Below the pieces are notes generated by a model, which saw only the letters and a program-made list of their open reading frames with translations, ran no database searches and had not been told where the DNA came from. The position numbers and the translations under genes are program-made. DNA of 23,560 bases from Bacillota bacterium (GTDB lineage Bacteria > Bacillota > Clostridia > Peptostreptococcales > Natronincolaceae): the NCBI GenBank assembly GCA_023387935.1, contig JAEWHG010000109.1:1-23560 (forward strand), given 5' to 3'. Within the stretch, counting starts at the first letter, position 1, and each line of letters starts with the position of its first letter. Below, piece by piece: positions 13,717-20,900 of the stretch.

Positions 13717-14964
13717 TTATTTTAAATTTACAATATTTAAACCCTGTTCTTGTAAATACTCTATTATTCTTGGCAGGGCATCTATAACGGCTTCAGATTC
13801 GTGGAAAAGTATAATAGATCCGGATACATCTGAACTTTTAATATGATTTAATATTTTATCTGCATCACGAGTTTTCCAATCTTCCGTATCATTGTTCCAA
13901 AACACCATTTTATATTGATTTTCGTTTATTACATTTTTTACATGTTTAGTAAAGTTGCCATAAGGTGGTCTAAATAGATTTATTTCTTCATTTGTTATTT
14001 CTTCAAGTAATTTAATAGATTCTATAATTTCATATTCTTGGTCATCTAGAGAAATATTTTTCAAGTTACTGTGAGTCATAGAATGACTGCCAATAGAGTA
14101 GCCATTGGATGCAACATATTTAATAGAATCTGGATATTTTTTTATATTAGTACCAGTAAAGAAGAATGTTCCACCAACATTATATTGTTTCAATATATCC
14201 GTAATTTTAGTTGTATGTTTAGAAGGACCATCATCAAAAGTAAGCGCAACATTGCCTTCGGGTATATTATACGATATTGTTTCATTAAGCTCTATAGATG
14301 GAGTAATGGGTTCAGTCAAAGATGCCGCTTCTACTATTATAGTATCAGTTGGAATTAAAAGTTCATGTACTGCTTCTTCAGCCCCATTATCCTCTGATTC
14401 TGCGCTTTGAGCAAGTACTTTTTGATTAAAGACAATCTTATCTAAAGAGGTTTGATCCCAAAAACCAAGTAAAAAGACAAATATAACGCTCATAATGGCA
14501 ATTGGTGCCCAAGCAAACTTAATTTGATATTTTATTTGAGGCATACTTTCTTTTTGTTGCGGCTTTTCTGATATTGGATTTTCTTCTACTAGTAGTGTAT
14601 CATCAAAGATGAAGTCTAGATTTTTCAAGTCATTAATATGTTGGCAATTCTTAATACTGGCTAATTTATTTATGTAATCTTCTGAGCATGAGAAGTGGAT
14701 TTTCTCACTTTGCTCACCATGTGTTTGGGATAATATGCTTATATGGTGTTTCTCTACTACATTCCAAGAATTATTAAATGACAGTCTATATCTATATCCA
14801 TTGTGAAATTTTACCAATGGTTTCAAATTTTCAGCTGTATAGTGGTCAATCTCTAAAAATAATTCAGTATCTTCAACAAATAAAACCCTTAAATAAAGAA
14901 AATACCTATCAAACTTATTTTCAATTGCTTTTAGTTCAAGCATCTTTCCGAAGTAGATTGACAT
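13717..14964 (-). CDS. Membrane-anchored polysaccharide deacetylase with N-terminal cytoplasmic domain
   Basis: A 415-residue protein. The C-terminal NodB domain (about 235-415) has all five family motifs: TFDDGP (242-247, Asp244 base and Asp245 metal ligand), SHSMTH (His294, His298), RPPYG (332-336), DTEDW (359-363) and ILFHES (His388). It should be an active metal-dependent deacetylase of peptidoglycan or another N-acetylated polymer outside the membrane. A single membrane span lies at about 150-168, so residues 1-145 are in the cytoplasm; I recognise no family there. A low-complexity linker (about 170-230) joins the span to the enzyme. GGGAGG precedes the ATG. It is the second gene of a two-gene unit, 50 bases after the coiled-coil gene. 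Confidence 0.9.
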   Translation of the reverse strand: MSIYFGKMLELKAIENKFDRYFLYLRVLFVEDTELFLEIDHYTAENLKPLVKFHNGYRYRLSFNNSWNVVEKHHISILSQTHGEQSEKIHFSCSEDYINKLASIKNCQHINDLKNLDFIFDDTLLVEENPISEKPQQKESMPQIKYQIKFAWAPIAIMSVIFVFLLGFWDQTSLDKIVFNQKVLAQSAESEDNGAEEAVHELLIPTDTIIVEAASLTEPITPSIELNETISYNIPEGNVALTFDDGPSKHTTKITDILKQYNVGGTFFFTGTNIKKYPDSIKYVASNGYSIGSHSMTHSNLKNISLDDQEYEIIESIKLLEEITNEEINLFRPPYGNFTKHVKNVINENQYKMVFWNNDTEDWKTRDADKILNHIKSSDVSGSIILFHESEAVIDALPRIIEYLQEQGLNIVNLK

Positions 14965-15014
14965 AGTAAGCCTCCCTTCTTTGTTGTATAAGAAAGTATA
15001 AATATTTGCAGTAT

Positions 15015-15749
15015 CTATTTCGAAGCAGAATTAGTTACCTTGGGAGATAAAGATAAAGACATTCTTTCTGTAAAATCATTTATGTATTGTACTAATTCTG
15101 CCTTTTCAGCGAGAATTTTTTGATTTTTTTGTTCAAGTTGTTCATTTTCTGTTTTTAGATTTCTAATGTTTTCCTCAAGCTCATTAATTTTTAATACACT
15201 TTGGTATTGAGTATTTATTGACTCTTCGTTAAGTTTATTATATTTATTAATTTCACCTTCAAGTCGATCTGAAAGTTTTTCATATTCTATATTTGAATTG
15301 TTTTGAAATTCTTTATAGTCTTCAAGTAATTGATCATAGCTCATTTGTTTACTTGTTAGACTGTTTTCTAACACACGAATCTCTTTAATTTTTTCTTGTA
15401 GCAGTTGTTCTTTTTTCATTAAATCTTGCTTGATTCGACTAATTGTTTCATTTGCAGAAAACAGTTGATTACTAAGATCCTTATTTTTATATAGCGTTAG
15501 TTGGCGATCTTTTATCATATTTTCAAGAGAAACAATTGAATCTAAAACTATTTTATCTTGAGTATCTTTTGAAAATAAGTGATTATTATTTTGTGTGCTT
15601 ATTTGTATAGAATCATCTGAATTGTGAATATGTTCTTCCTTTGTAATTTCAGCAACTGATGATTGTTGCTCCGCACTATTTTGATCACTGTTGTGATTAG
15701 AAATCTTAAACCATCCCATACCCTTTTTTCTCGTATTCTCCTTGTCCAT
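15015..15749 (-). CDS. Coiled-coil protein encoded upstream of the deacetylase
   Basis: A 244-residue soluble protein with no signal peptide or membrane span. Residues 1-70 are polar and low in complexity (Gln, Asn, Ser, Asp), with a basic start MDKENTRKKGMGWFKIS. Residues about 72-230 form a long heptad-like helix rich in Leu, Ile, Lys, Glu and Gln (for example ENIRNLKTENEQLEQKNQKI), predicting a parallel coiled coil. Nothing identifies a family. AGGGAG lies about 9 bases before the ATG. Because it is co-directional with, and 50 bases from, the deacetylase that has a cytoplasmic N-domain, a scaffold or localisation role for that enzyme is possible, but this is only inference. It is divergent from feoA. 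Confidence 0.75.
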   Translation of the reverse strand: MDKENTRKKGMGWFKISNHNSDQNSAEQQSSVAEITKEEHIHNSDDSIQISTQNNNHLFSKDTQDKIVLDSIVSLENMIKDRQLTLYKNKDLSNQLFSANETISRIKQDLMKKEQLLQEKIKEIRVLENSLTSKQMSYDQLLEDYKEFQNNSNIEYEKLSDRLEGEINKYNKLNEESINTQYQSVLKINELEENIRNLKTENEQLEQKNQKILAEKAELVQYINDFTERMSLSLSPKVTNSASK

Positions 15750-15882
15750 AAGATCATCTCCCTATACGTATAGTTTCCCTGACATATATATCGGCAATCA
15801 TAATTACAATAAAAATGATATAAAAGTCCCTATTTTTTTATAATATTGCAAATTTTTATTGCAAGTTTTAATTGATAATGTA

Positions 15883-15916
15883 TTGACAATTCTGCGTGAA
15901 AATGATATTCTTTATC
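15883..15916 (+). promoter_or_regulatory. Fur-controlled promoter of the feo operon
   Basis: TTGACA (15883-15888) and TATTCT (15906-15911) are 17 bases apart. A 19-base site, gaaaatgatattctttatc (15898-15916), matches the classic Fur box GATAATGATAATCATTATC at 16 of 19 positions and covers the -10. Iron-loaded Fur bound here should block transcription, so the operon is expected to be induced by iron limitation. Confidence 0.88.
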
Positions 15917-15972
15917 GGTAAGGAATATTATTCAAATAAGTAGTTAAAATATTAAAGCAAGGTGAATCTATT

Positions 15973-16188
15973 ATGTTATTATCAAAAGCAAAAATTGGTC
16001 AAACTTTTAACGTTAAAAGTGTTGAAGGTAGTGAAAAAGTAAAGAAATTTCTTTTTACCCTAGGATGCTTTGCAGGAGAAGAAATAACCCTTATATCTAA
16101 ACTTGCAGGAAATTATATAGTCAATATTAAAGATAGCAGATATGCATTAGACGAAAGCATGGCTAAGGCCATTGTTTTAGAAGATTAG
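15973..16188 (+). CDS. feoA: FeoA, ferrous iron transport accessory protein
   Basis: A 71-residue SH3-like beta-barrel protein of the FeoA family. It opens MLLSKAKIGQTFNVKSVEGS and has the conserved pattern of a Leu-Gly turn (FLFTLGCFAGEEITLISKLAGNYIVNIKDSRYALDESMAKAIVL), where DSRYALD and the closing AxxIxV strand are typical. FeoA is cytoplasmic and is thought to bind FeoB and help its G-domain-driven ferrous iron import. It is the first gene downstream of the Fur-controlled promoter. The ribosome site is AAGGTGA (15958-15964) about 8 bases upstream. It is separated from feoB by 134 bases that contain a second Fur-like site. Confidence 0.93.
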   Translation: MLLSKAKIGQTFNVKSVEGSEKVKKFLFTLGCFAGEEITLISKLAGNYIVNIKDSRYALDESMAKAIVLED

Positions 16189-16225
16189 ACAGTGCACTTA
16201 TTTTTGTGTTTAAAATAATATTATA

Positions 16226-16288
16226 AATATGCTATGTATTATGTAGCATATTATATTTGACCGTTTACTGATAATGACTATCAATAGC
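16226..16288 (+). promoter_or_regulatory. Hairpin and second Fur-box-like site between feoA and feoB
   Basis: Stem aatatgcta (16226-16234) / tagcatatt (16244-16252) is followed only by ATATTTGA, so it is a weak terminator or processing hairpin. Next, gataatgactatcaatagc (starting 16270) matches the 19-base Fur consensus at 15 of 19 positions. TTGACC (16257-16262) is 16 bases from TATCAA (16279-16284), a possible internal promoter under the same control. Confidence 0.6.
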
Positions 16289-16322
16289 ATAGCAATTTTT
16301 TATAAAATAAGGGGGAGTAATT

Positions 16323-18278
16323 ATGAAAATAGCATTAGCGGGTAACCCTAATTGTGGGAAAACTACACTCTATAATGCAATTACAGGAAAATCAGAAACA
16401 GTAGGAAACTGGTCGGGTGTTACTGTGTCCAAGAAAGAAGCAGATATTAAAAAGAAGTATAACTCTACAGGGACTGATGTAAGAATCGTTGACCTTCCAG
16501 GTGCTTACTCTATTGCTCCATTTACTGGCGAAGAGGCTATTACTAGAGATTTTATCTTAGAAGAAAAGCCAGATGTAATTATTAATATTGTTGATGGAGC
16601 TAATATTAGTAGAAGCTTATTCTTTACAACCCAGCTTTTAGAGTTAGGCGTTCCAGTAATTATTGCTCTTAATAAGAGCGACATTGTATCTAAAAGAGGA
16701 GATGTTGTAGACCAAAAGGCATTAAGTAAAGCATTGAATTGCAAGATAATTCCTACTACTGCTACATCTGAAGAAGGATTATCAAATTTACTTAATGAAG
16801 CTATTCAGTTAGGTACTGAAAAGAAACCTCAAATTGCGCCTAATTTTCCAGGTAAGGATTCAAAGGATTCTGATACTGCAAGACAAAAATTCATAGACCA
16901 AATAATTAAACAGTGCCAAGTTAAAAAGAGAGATGCTTCAAAGATTACTTTGTCCGATAAGGTAGATAGAATTGTGGCACATAAGTGGTTAGGATTACCG
17001 ATATTCTTCTTAGTAATGTGGGCCGTATTTTCATTTTCTATAGAGGGTCTAGGTGGATATTTTTCAGAGTATTTTAATGAAACATTATTTGGAGAAATAG
17101 TTCCAAATGCAGCCAATGCTTTACTAGAAGGAATAGGCGTTAGTCCACTACTACAAGCTCTTATTGTGGATGGCGCTATTGGTGGAGTTGGAGCCGTTAT
17201 AGGATTTTTACCTTTAGTTATGGTATTGTTCTTCTGTCTATCATTACTTGAAGACTGCGGATATATGGCTAGGGTAGCGGTGTTAATGGATAGATTCTTC
17301 AAGAAAATTGGATTATCTGGTAAGTCTATTATACCAATGATTGTAGGTTCTGGCTGTGCAATTCCAGGAGTTATGGCAACTAGAACAATTGAAGATATTA
17401 ATGAGAGAAGAATGACTACAATTCTTACTCCGTTTGTACCTTGTGGTGCTAAGCTTCCAATCATCGCTCTTTTTGCAGCAGTATTTTTCCCAGATAATAT
17501 TTGGGTTGGACCTAGTATGTATATTATTGCTATTGCAATGATTGTAATAGGAGGACTTTTATTAAAAAGAATTTTTGTATGGGAAAATTCATCCCAATTT
17601 ATTATGGAACTTCCAGAATATAAATTACCTAGCTTAAAATATGCTTTCCTACAAATGATAGATAAAGCAAAAGGCTTTATTTATAAAGCTACAACGATTA
17701 TACTTGTTTGCAATACTTTAGTATGGTTTGCACAAGCATATAGCTGGGGACTTAAACCAGTAGAGGATCAAAGCTTAAGTATACTTGCTTCAATTGGTTC
17801 ATTAATCGCACCTATTTTGATTCCTCTTGGTTTTGTTGGATGGCAGCTTGCAGCAGCTGCAATAACAGGTTTTATTGCTAAAGAAAACGTTGTTGCTACT
17901 TTCGCAGTACTTTTAGCTGTAGCTTCAGAAGAGGCGTTACACTTACCTGGTGGAGCTTTAGCACAGTTCTTTACACCAGTAACAGCTTTTGCATATCTTG
18001 TATTTAATCTATTTACTCCACCATGCTTTGCAGCAATTGGAGCCATGAACTCTGAAATGGGTTCTAAAAAATGGTTGTTCAGAGCTTTAGCTTTCCAATT
18101 TGGAGTTGGATATATTTTAGCTATGATGGTAACTCAAGTTGGATCCTTAATCGTATATGGAGAGCCAGCAGTAGGTTTTGTGCCAGCGATAATAATAGCT
18201 ATTGCTGTTGGAATTTATCTGTTTGTAACGATTAAGAAAACAAGCTCCAAGCGCGTTGAATTAGGAGTTGAGGCGTAA
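16323..18278 (+). CDS. feoB: FeoB, ferrous iron transporter
   Basis: A 651-residue FeoB. The N-terminal G domain (about 1-165) has G1 GNPNCGKTT (7-15), G3 DLPG (about 58-61) and G4 NKSD (about 117-120). A short helical linker leads to the membrane region (about 225-640), with the two gate repeats visible around PLVMVLFFCLSLLEDCGYMAR, GSGCAIPGVMATR, FVPCGAKLP, and in the second half FIAKENVVATFAVL and FTPPCFAAIGAMN. It imports Fe2+ into the cell. At 651 residues it is shorter than the 773 of Escherichia coli but usual for Clostridia. The ATG is preceded by GGGGGAG. Its TAA shares one base with the ATG of the following small gene. Confidence 0.97.
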   Translation: MKIALAGNPNCGKTTLYNAITGKSETVGNWSGVTVSKKEADIKKKYNSTGTDVRIVDLPGAYSIAPFTGEEAITRDFILEEKPDVIINIVDGANISRSLFFTTQLLELGVPVIIALNKSDIVSKRGDVVDQKALSKALNCKIIPTTATSEEGLSNLLNEAIQLGTEKKPQIAPNFPGKDSKDSDTARQKFIDQIIKQCQVKKRDASKITLSDKVDRIVAHKWLGLPIFFLVMWAVFSFSIEGLGGYFSEYFNETLFGEIVPNAANALLEGIGVSPLLQALIVDGAIGGVGAVIGFLPLVMVLFFCLSLLEDCGYMARVAVLMDRFFKKIGLSGKSIIPMIVGSGCAIPGVMATRTIEDINERRMTTILTPFVPCGAKLPIIALFAAVFFPDNIWVGPSMYIIAIAMIVIGGLLLKRIFVWENSSQFIMELPEYKLPSLKYAFLQMIDKAKGFIYKATTIILVCNTLVWFAQAYSWGLKPVEDQSLSILASIGSLIAPILIPLGFVGWQLAAAAITGFIAKENVVATFAVLLAVASEEALHLPGGALAQFFTPVTAFAYLVFNLFTPPCFAAIGAMNSEMGSKKWLFRALAFQFGVGYILAMMVTQVGSLIVYGEPAVGFVPAIIIAIAVGIYLFVTIKKTSSKRVELGVEA

Positions 18279-18421
18279 TGTGGGGAAATATAATAGTTGG
18301 TTTAATATTTGCTGCCATAATAGCATTTGCTGCAAAAAAAGTTTACAGTGATGCTAAAAATAAAAAATGCAGCTGTGGCAGTAGCTGCTCTGGTAAGAGT
18401 AAATGCAATAAAATGAGTTAA
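18278..18421 (+). CDS. FeoB-associated Cys-rich membrane protein
   Basis: A 47-residue protein that starts on the last base of the feoB stop (TAATG), so it is translationally coupled to feoB. Residues 4-19 are one hydrophobic helix (NIIVGLIFAAIIAFAA). A lysine-rich stretch follows, then a Cys cluster, CSCGSSCSGKSKC (31-43), with four Cys. This fits the FeoB-associated Cys-rich membrane protein family, often encoded right after feoB in Firmicutes. A FeoC-like or iron-binding/redox role is suspected, not proven. A strong terminator ends the operon after it. Confidence 0.88.
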   Translation: MWGNIIVGLIFAAIIAFAAKKVYSDAKNKKCSCGSSCSGKSKCNKMS

Positions 18422-18431
18422 TATCAATAAT

Positions 18432-18476
18432 AAAAAAGCTATGGACTGGAGTTTTGCTTCAGTACATAGCTTTTTA
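18432..18476 (+). terminator. Terminator of the feo operon
   Basis: Long stem: aaaaaagctatg (18432-18443) pairs with catagctttttt-like (from 18465), and the inner part actg/cagt extends it, with isolated mismatches. It ends in TTTTTAATTT. It starts 10 bases after the last stop codon. Confidence 0.9.
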
Positions 18477-18607
18477 ATTTAAAAGACCATAATCCCTAGT
18501 AAAGATTTAAAAACCCATATATTAATTTGTAATAAATAATACGCTGGTGTATATTACATATAAGAGGTAATAAATATACTAAAAAATTATGGCAAGAAGG
18601 AGAACCC

Positions 18608-19042
18608 ATGAGAATATTAGTTGATGCAGATGGATGTCCTGTTAAGGATATCATTATAAAGGTGGCAAAAAAATACAATATAGGGGTTGTTATTGTAAAG
18701 AATATATGTCATGAAATATCTGATGATTACGCAGAAATTATAACAGTGGATCAAGGTAGAGATGTAGCAGATATTACTTTGATTAATCATACAAAACAGG
18801 GAGATATTGTGGTTACACAGGACTATGGTGTCGCTGCTATGGCCCTTGGCAAAAAAGCCATGGCAATTAACCAAAATGGATGGGCCTATACAAACGAAAA
18901 TATAGATGAACTATTGATGAAAAGGCACATAGGTCAAGAAATTAGAAGGAAGCATAAAAAATATGGTGCAAAGATACCGAAGCGAACAAAGGAAGATGAT
19001 ATTCAATTTGAAAAACTTCTTATTGCTTATTTAGAAAGGTAA
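18608..19042 (+). CDS. YaiI/YqxD family (UPF0178, DUF188) protein
   Basis: A 144-residue protein of the YaiI/YqxD family. It begins with the family signature MRILVDADGCPVKDII, and later has VDQGRDVADITLINHTKQGDIVVTQDYGVAAMALGK, followed by NGWAYTNENIDELLMKRH. The Asp residues in DADGCP, QGRDVAD and TQDYG recall the PIN-like nuclease fold assigned to DUF188, but the biochemical role is not established. AAGAAGGAG lies just upstream of the ATG. It stands alone between the feo terminator and the methionine promoter. Confidence 0.93.
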   Translation: MRILVDADGCPVKDIIIKVAKKYNIGVVIVKNICHEISDDYAEIITVDQGRDVADITLINHTKQGDIVVTQDYGVAAMALGKKAMAINQNGWAYTNENIDELLMKRHIGQEIRRKHKKYGAKIPKRTKEDDIQFEKLLIAYLER

Positions 19043-19088
19043 ACATCCTATAGAACCTATTTTTTAATAATTGCGAATAAATTTTAGC

Positions 19089-19117
19089 TTGACTATATAT
19101 ACATTTAGGATTATACT
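19089..19117 (+). promoter_or_regulatory. Promoter of the methionine operon
   Basis: TTGACT (19089-19094) and TATACT (19112-19117) are spaced by 17 bases, a near-consensus vegetative promoter. Transcription would start near 19124, about 15 bases before the riboswitch P1 stem. Confidence 0.8.
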
Positions 19118-19138
19118 TTATAACAATTAACTTAATAA

Positions 19139-19241
19139 CTATCTTATCAAGAGTGACGGAGGGATCTGGCCCTATGAAGTCCAGCAACCAATACATGTAT
19201 ATGGTGCTAAGTCCAGCGGTATTTACCGACAGATGAGGATC
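19139..19241 (+). ncRNA. SAM-I (S-box) riboswitch
   Basis: The S-box core is clear: cttatcaagagtgacggagg opening P1 and P2, then gatctggccctatgaagtcc with the conserved TATGAA (kink-turn/pseudoknot region), AGCAACC, the P3 arm ending atggtgctaa, the P4 hairpin cggt-attt-accg, and the closing strand CAGATGAGGA that pairs with tatcttatc. SAM binding stabilises P1 and allows the following terminator to form, so high SAM turns off metF, the reactivation gene and metH. Confidence 0.96.
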
Positions 19242-19248
19242 TAATATT

Positions 19249-19285
19249 AAAAGCCTTTTCCATAGTCGGATGAGGCTTTTGTTTT
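19249..19285 (+). terminator. SAM-controlled terminator (expression platform)
   Basis: Stem aaaagcct (19249-19256) / aggctttt (19273-19280), extendable through ttcc/ggat with wobble pairs, followed by GTTTT. The 3' strand of P1 (gatgagg, 19232-19238) has the same sequence as the terminator's 3' arm (gatgagg, 19269-19275), so without SAM it can capture the terminator's 5' arm as antiterminator. Confidence 0.88.
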
Positions 19286-19306
19286 ATATAAAAAGGAGGC
19301 AGTTTA

Positions 19307-20206
19307 ATGATACAAGATAAACTCGATACAAAAAAACCAACTATTTCATTTGAAATCTTTCCACCTAAGGTAGGCTATCCTATTCAAACAATATATGACA
19401 CAATAGATAGTTTAAAAAACCTCAAGCCTGATTTTATTAGTGTAACATATGGAGCAGGTGGCAGTACTAAGGATACTACAGTTGAAATTGCATCATATAT
19501 TACTGAAAAACATAATCTATCAGCATTAGCACATTCAACCTGTTTAACATCATCGAAAGAAGATGTAGACGTGGCCTTAAAGTCATTAAAGGAGAAAGGT
19601 GTAAAAAATATATTAGCTCTGAGAGGGGACTATCCAGAAGGCTCAAATTGTGAATCATTTACTAATGGAGACTTTAAGTATGCAGTGGATTTAATAAAAT
19701 ATATTAAAGCTAACTCTGATTTTTGCGTAGGTGCTGCTTGCTACCCTGAAGTTCACACAGAAGCACCGGATTATAAAACAGATTTAAGAAATCTAAAAAA
19801 GAAGGTGGATTCTGGAGCAGATTTCTTAATTACACAGTTGTTTTTTGACAATGAAGTATTTTATGACTTTAAGGATAAAACAGAGCTATTAGGTATAGAT
19901 GTGCCCATATTAGTTGGTATACTTCCTTTATTGAATAAAAATCAAATTCAGAGGATAATAAGATTAACAAAATGCACCCTACCTAATAAATTTTTAAGAA
20001 TATTAAACAAATATGAGCATAGTCCAGAGGCGCTAAAACAAGCTGGGATTGCATATGCTACGGAGCAGATCATCGATCTATTATCTGCTGGTGTAGATGG
20101 TATTCATATTTATACCATGAATAAGCCAGACACTGTTAGAGAAATAATGAAGAATATATCAACCATAAGGGGAGTTCTCACTGATGAGCAACTATCAAAC
20201 CTATAA
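19307..20206 (+). CDS. metF: Methylenetetrahydrofolate reductase MetF
   Basis: A 299-residue TIM-barrel flavoprotein that reduces 5,10-methylene-THF to 5-methyl-THF, supplying the methyl donor for MetH. Family motifs: SFEIFPPK (14-21, with the conserved acid Glu16), ISVTYGAGGST, LAHSTCLTS, NILALRGDYPEG (folate/FAD region), GAACYPEVH, KKKVDSGADFLITQLFFDNEVFYDF and, near the end, GIHIYTMNKPD. Length is that of bacterial MetF, without the C-terminal regulatory domain of eukaryotes. AAAAGGAGG lies 8 bases upstream of the ATG, directly after the riboswitch terminator. Its end overlaps the next gene by 23 bases. Confidence 0.97.
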   Translation: MIQDKLDTKKPTISFEIFPPKVGYPIQTIYDTIDSLKNLKPDFISVTYGAGGSTKDTTVEIASYITEKHNLSALAHSTCLTSSKEDVDVALKSLKEKGVKNILALRGDYPEGSNCESFTNGDFKYAVDLIKYIKANSDFCVGAACYPEVHTEAPDYKTDLRNLKKKVDSGADFLITQLFFDNEVFYDFKDKTELLGIDVPILVGILPLLNKNQIQRIIRLTKCTLPNKFLRILNKYEHSPEALKQAGIAYATEQIIDLLSAGVDGIHIYTMNKPDTVREIMKNISTIRGVLTDEQLSNL

Positions 20207-20900
20207 AAATATACATAAACAGAATATTGATTTTACTATAAGTAAGGATGAAGTTCTTAGATATTTAGGCTACAAGAATACGGTTGTAGATAATGAGACT
20301 CAAAAGATGTTAGAACTTTGTATTGATGAAATCAGAAAGATAGCAGAGATGAAATATACATTTGATATTTTTTATATCGAAGGAAAGTCAAATCGTATAA
20401 CTTTAAAAGATAGCATAATAGAATTAACAGGTAAAGATATTTCAGAGCATTTAAAATCATCAAAAAAGTGTGCAGTTATGGCTGCTACCTTAGGTATAGA
20501 GGTAGATCGTAGGATAAAGTACTATAGTTTAACAGATTTGACGAAAGGAGTCATATTTGATGCATGTGCCACAACTTTGATTGAAGCATTATGTGATTAT
20601 GTTGAGGATGAAATTAAAGCAATTGCTGCTATAGAAGATTACAATATAACATCAAGATACAGTCCTGGATATGGAGACTTAAATCTAAATATTCAGGGCA
20701 AAGTACTAAATACTTTAAATACACAGAAGCATATGGGACTTACTGTAACAGATTCATCTATTTTGTTACCAAGGAAATCTGTTACAGCATTTATTGGTTT
20801 TACAGAAGAAAAAACCTACTCTACAAAAAAATGTAGAGATTGCAACTTATATAGTTCTTGTAACTATTCTAAGGGAGGAGATTATAGCTGTGCTAAGTAA
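20184..20900 (+). CDS. Free-standing MetH reactivation (AdoMet-binding) domain protein
   Basis: A 238-residue protein that corresponds to the C-terminal activation domain of full-length MetH. Motifs: VLRYLGYKN near the start, MAATLGIEVDRRI, the helix DACATTLIEALCDYVED, then SRYSPGYGDLNLNIQ (the hallmark RxSPGYGD-like signature for AdoMet binding) and LTVTDSSILLPRKSVTAFIGF. The end has a Cys cluster, CRDCNLYSSC, plus two more Cys (CNY, YSCAK), which is not in the E. coli domain. It would rebind MetH whose cobalamin has oxidised and remethylate it with AdoMet and a reductant. AGGGGAG lies about 10 bases upstream of the ATG. It overlaps metF by 23 bases and metH by 11. Confidence 0.93.
   Translation: MSNYQTYKNIHKQNIDFTISKDEVLRYLGYKNTVVDNETQKMLELCIDEIRKIAEMKYTFDIFYIEGKSNRITLKDSIIELTGKDISEHLKSSKKCAVMAATLGIEVDRRIKYYSLTDLTKGVIFDACATTLIEALCDYVEDEIKAIAAIEDYNITSRYSPGYGDLNLNIQGKVLNTLNTQKHMGLTVTDSSILLPRKSVTAFIGFTEEKTYSTKKCRDCNLYSSCNYSKGGDYSCAK

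Noticed and set aside
13604..13846. 80-residue plus-strand frame
   Set aside because: It begins inside a perfect terminator stem and runs into the deacetylase gene in antisense; no ribosome site. Its upstream continuation is the GNAT remnant.
14071..14410. Two plus-strand frames of 95 and 101 residues inside the deacetylase gene
   Set aside because: They overlap each other and the deacetylase in antisense, with no ribosome site or family match.
15845..15888. Recurring attgcaa/attgata/attgaca units upstream of feoA
   Set aside because: Steps of 13, 13 and 11 bases with weak sequence conservation; the Fur box and promoter explain the region better and AT-rich DNA gives such runs by chance.
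16829..17464. 211-residue minus-strand frame inside feoB
   Set aside because: Antisense shadow of the well-conserved feoB membrane region; no ribosome site and no recognisable motif.
20794..20889. Upstream extension of metH (32 codons)
   Set aside because: It lies wholly inside the reactivation gene in another frame and does not match the MetH N-terminus; GTG 20890 has a ribosome site.
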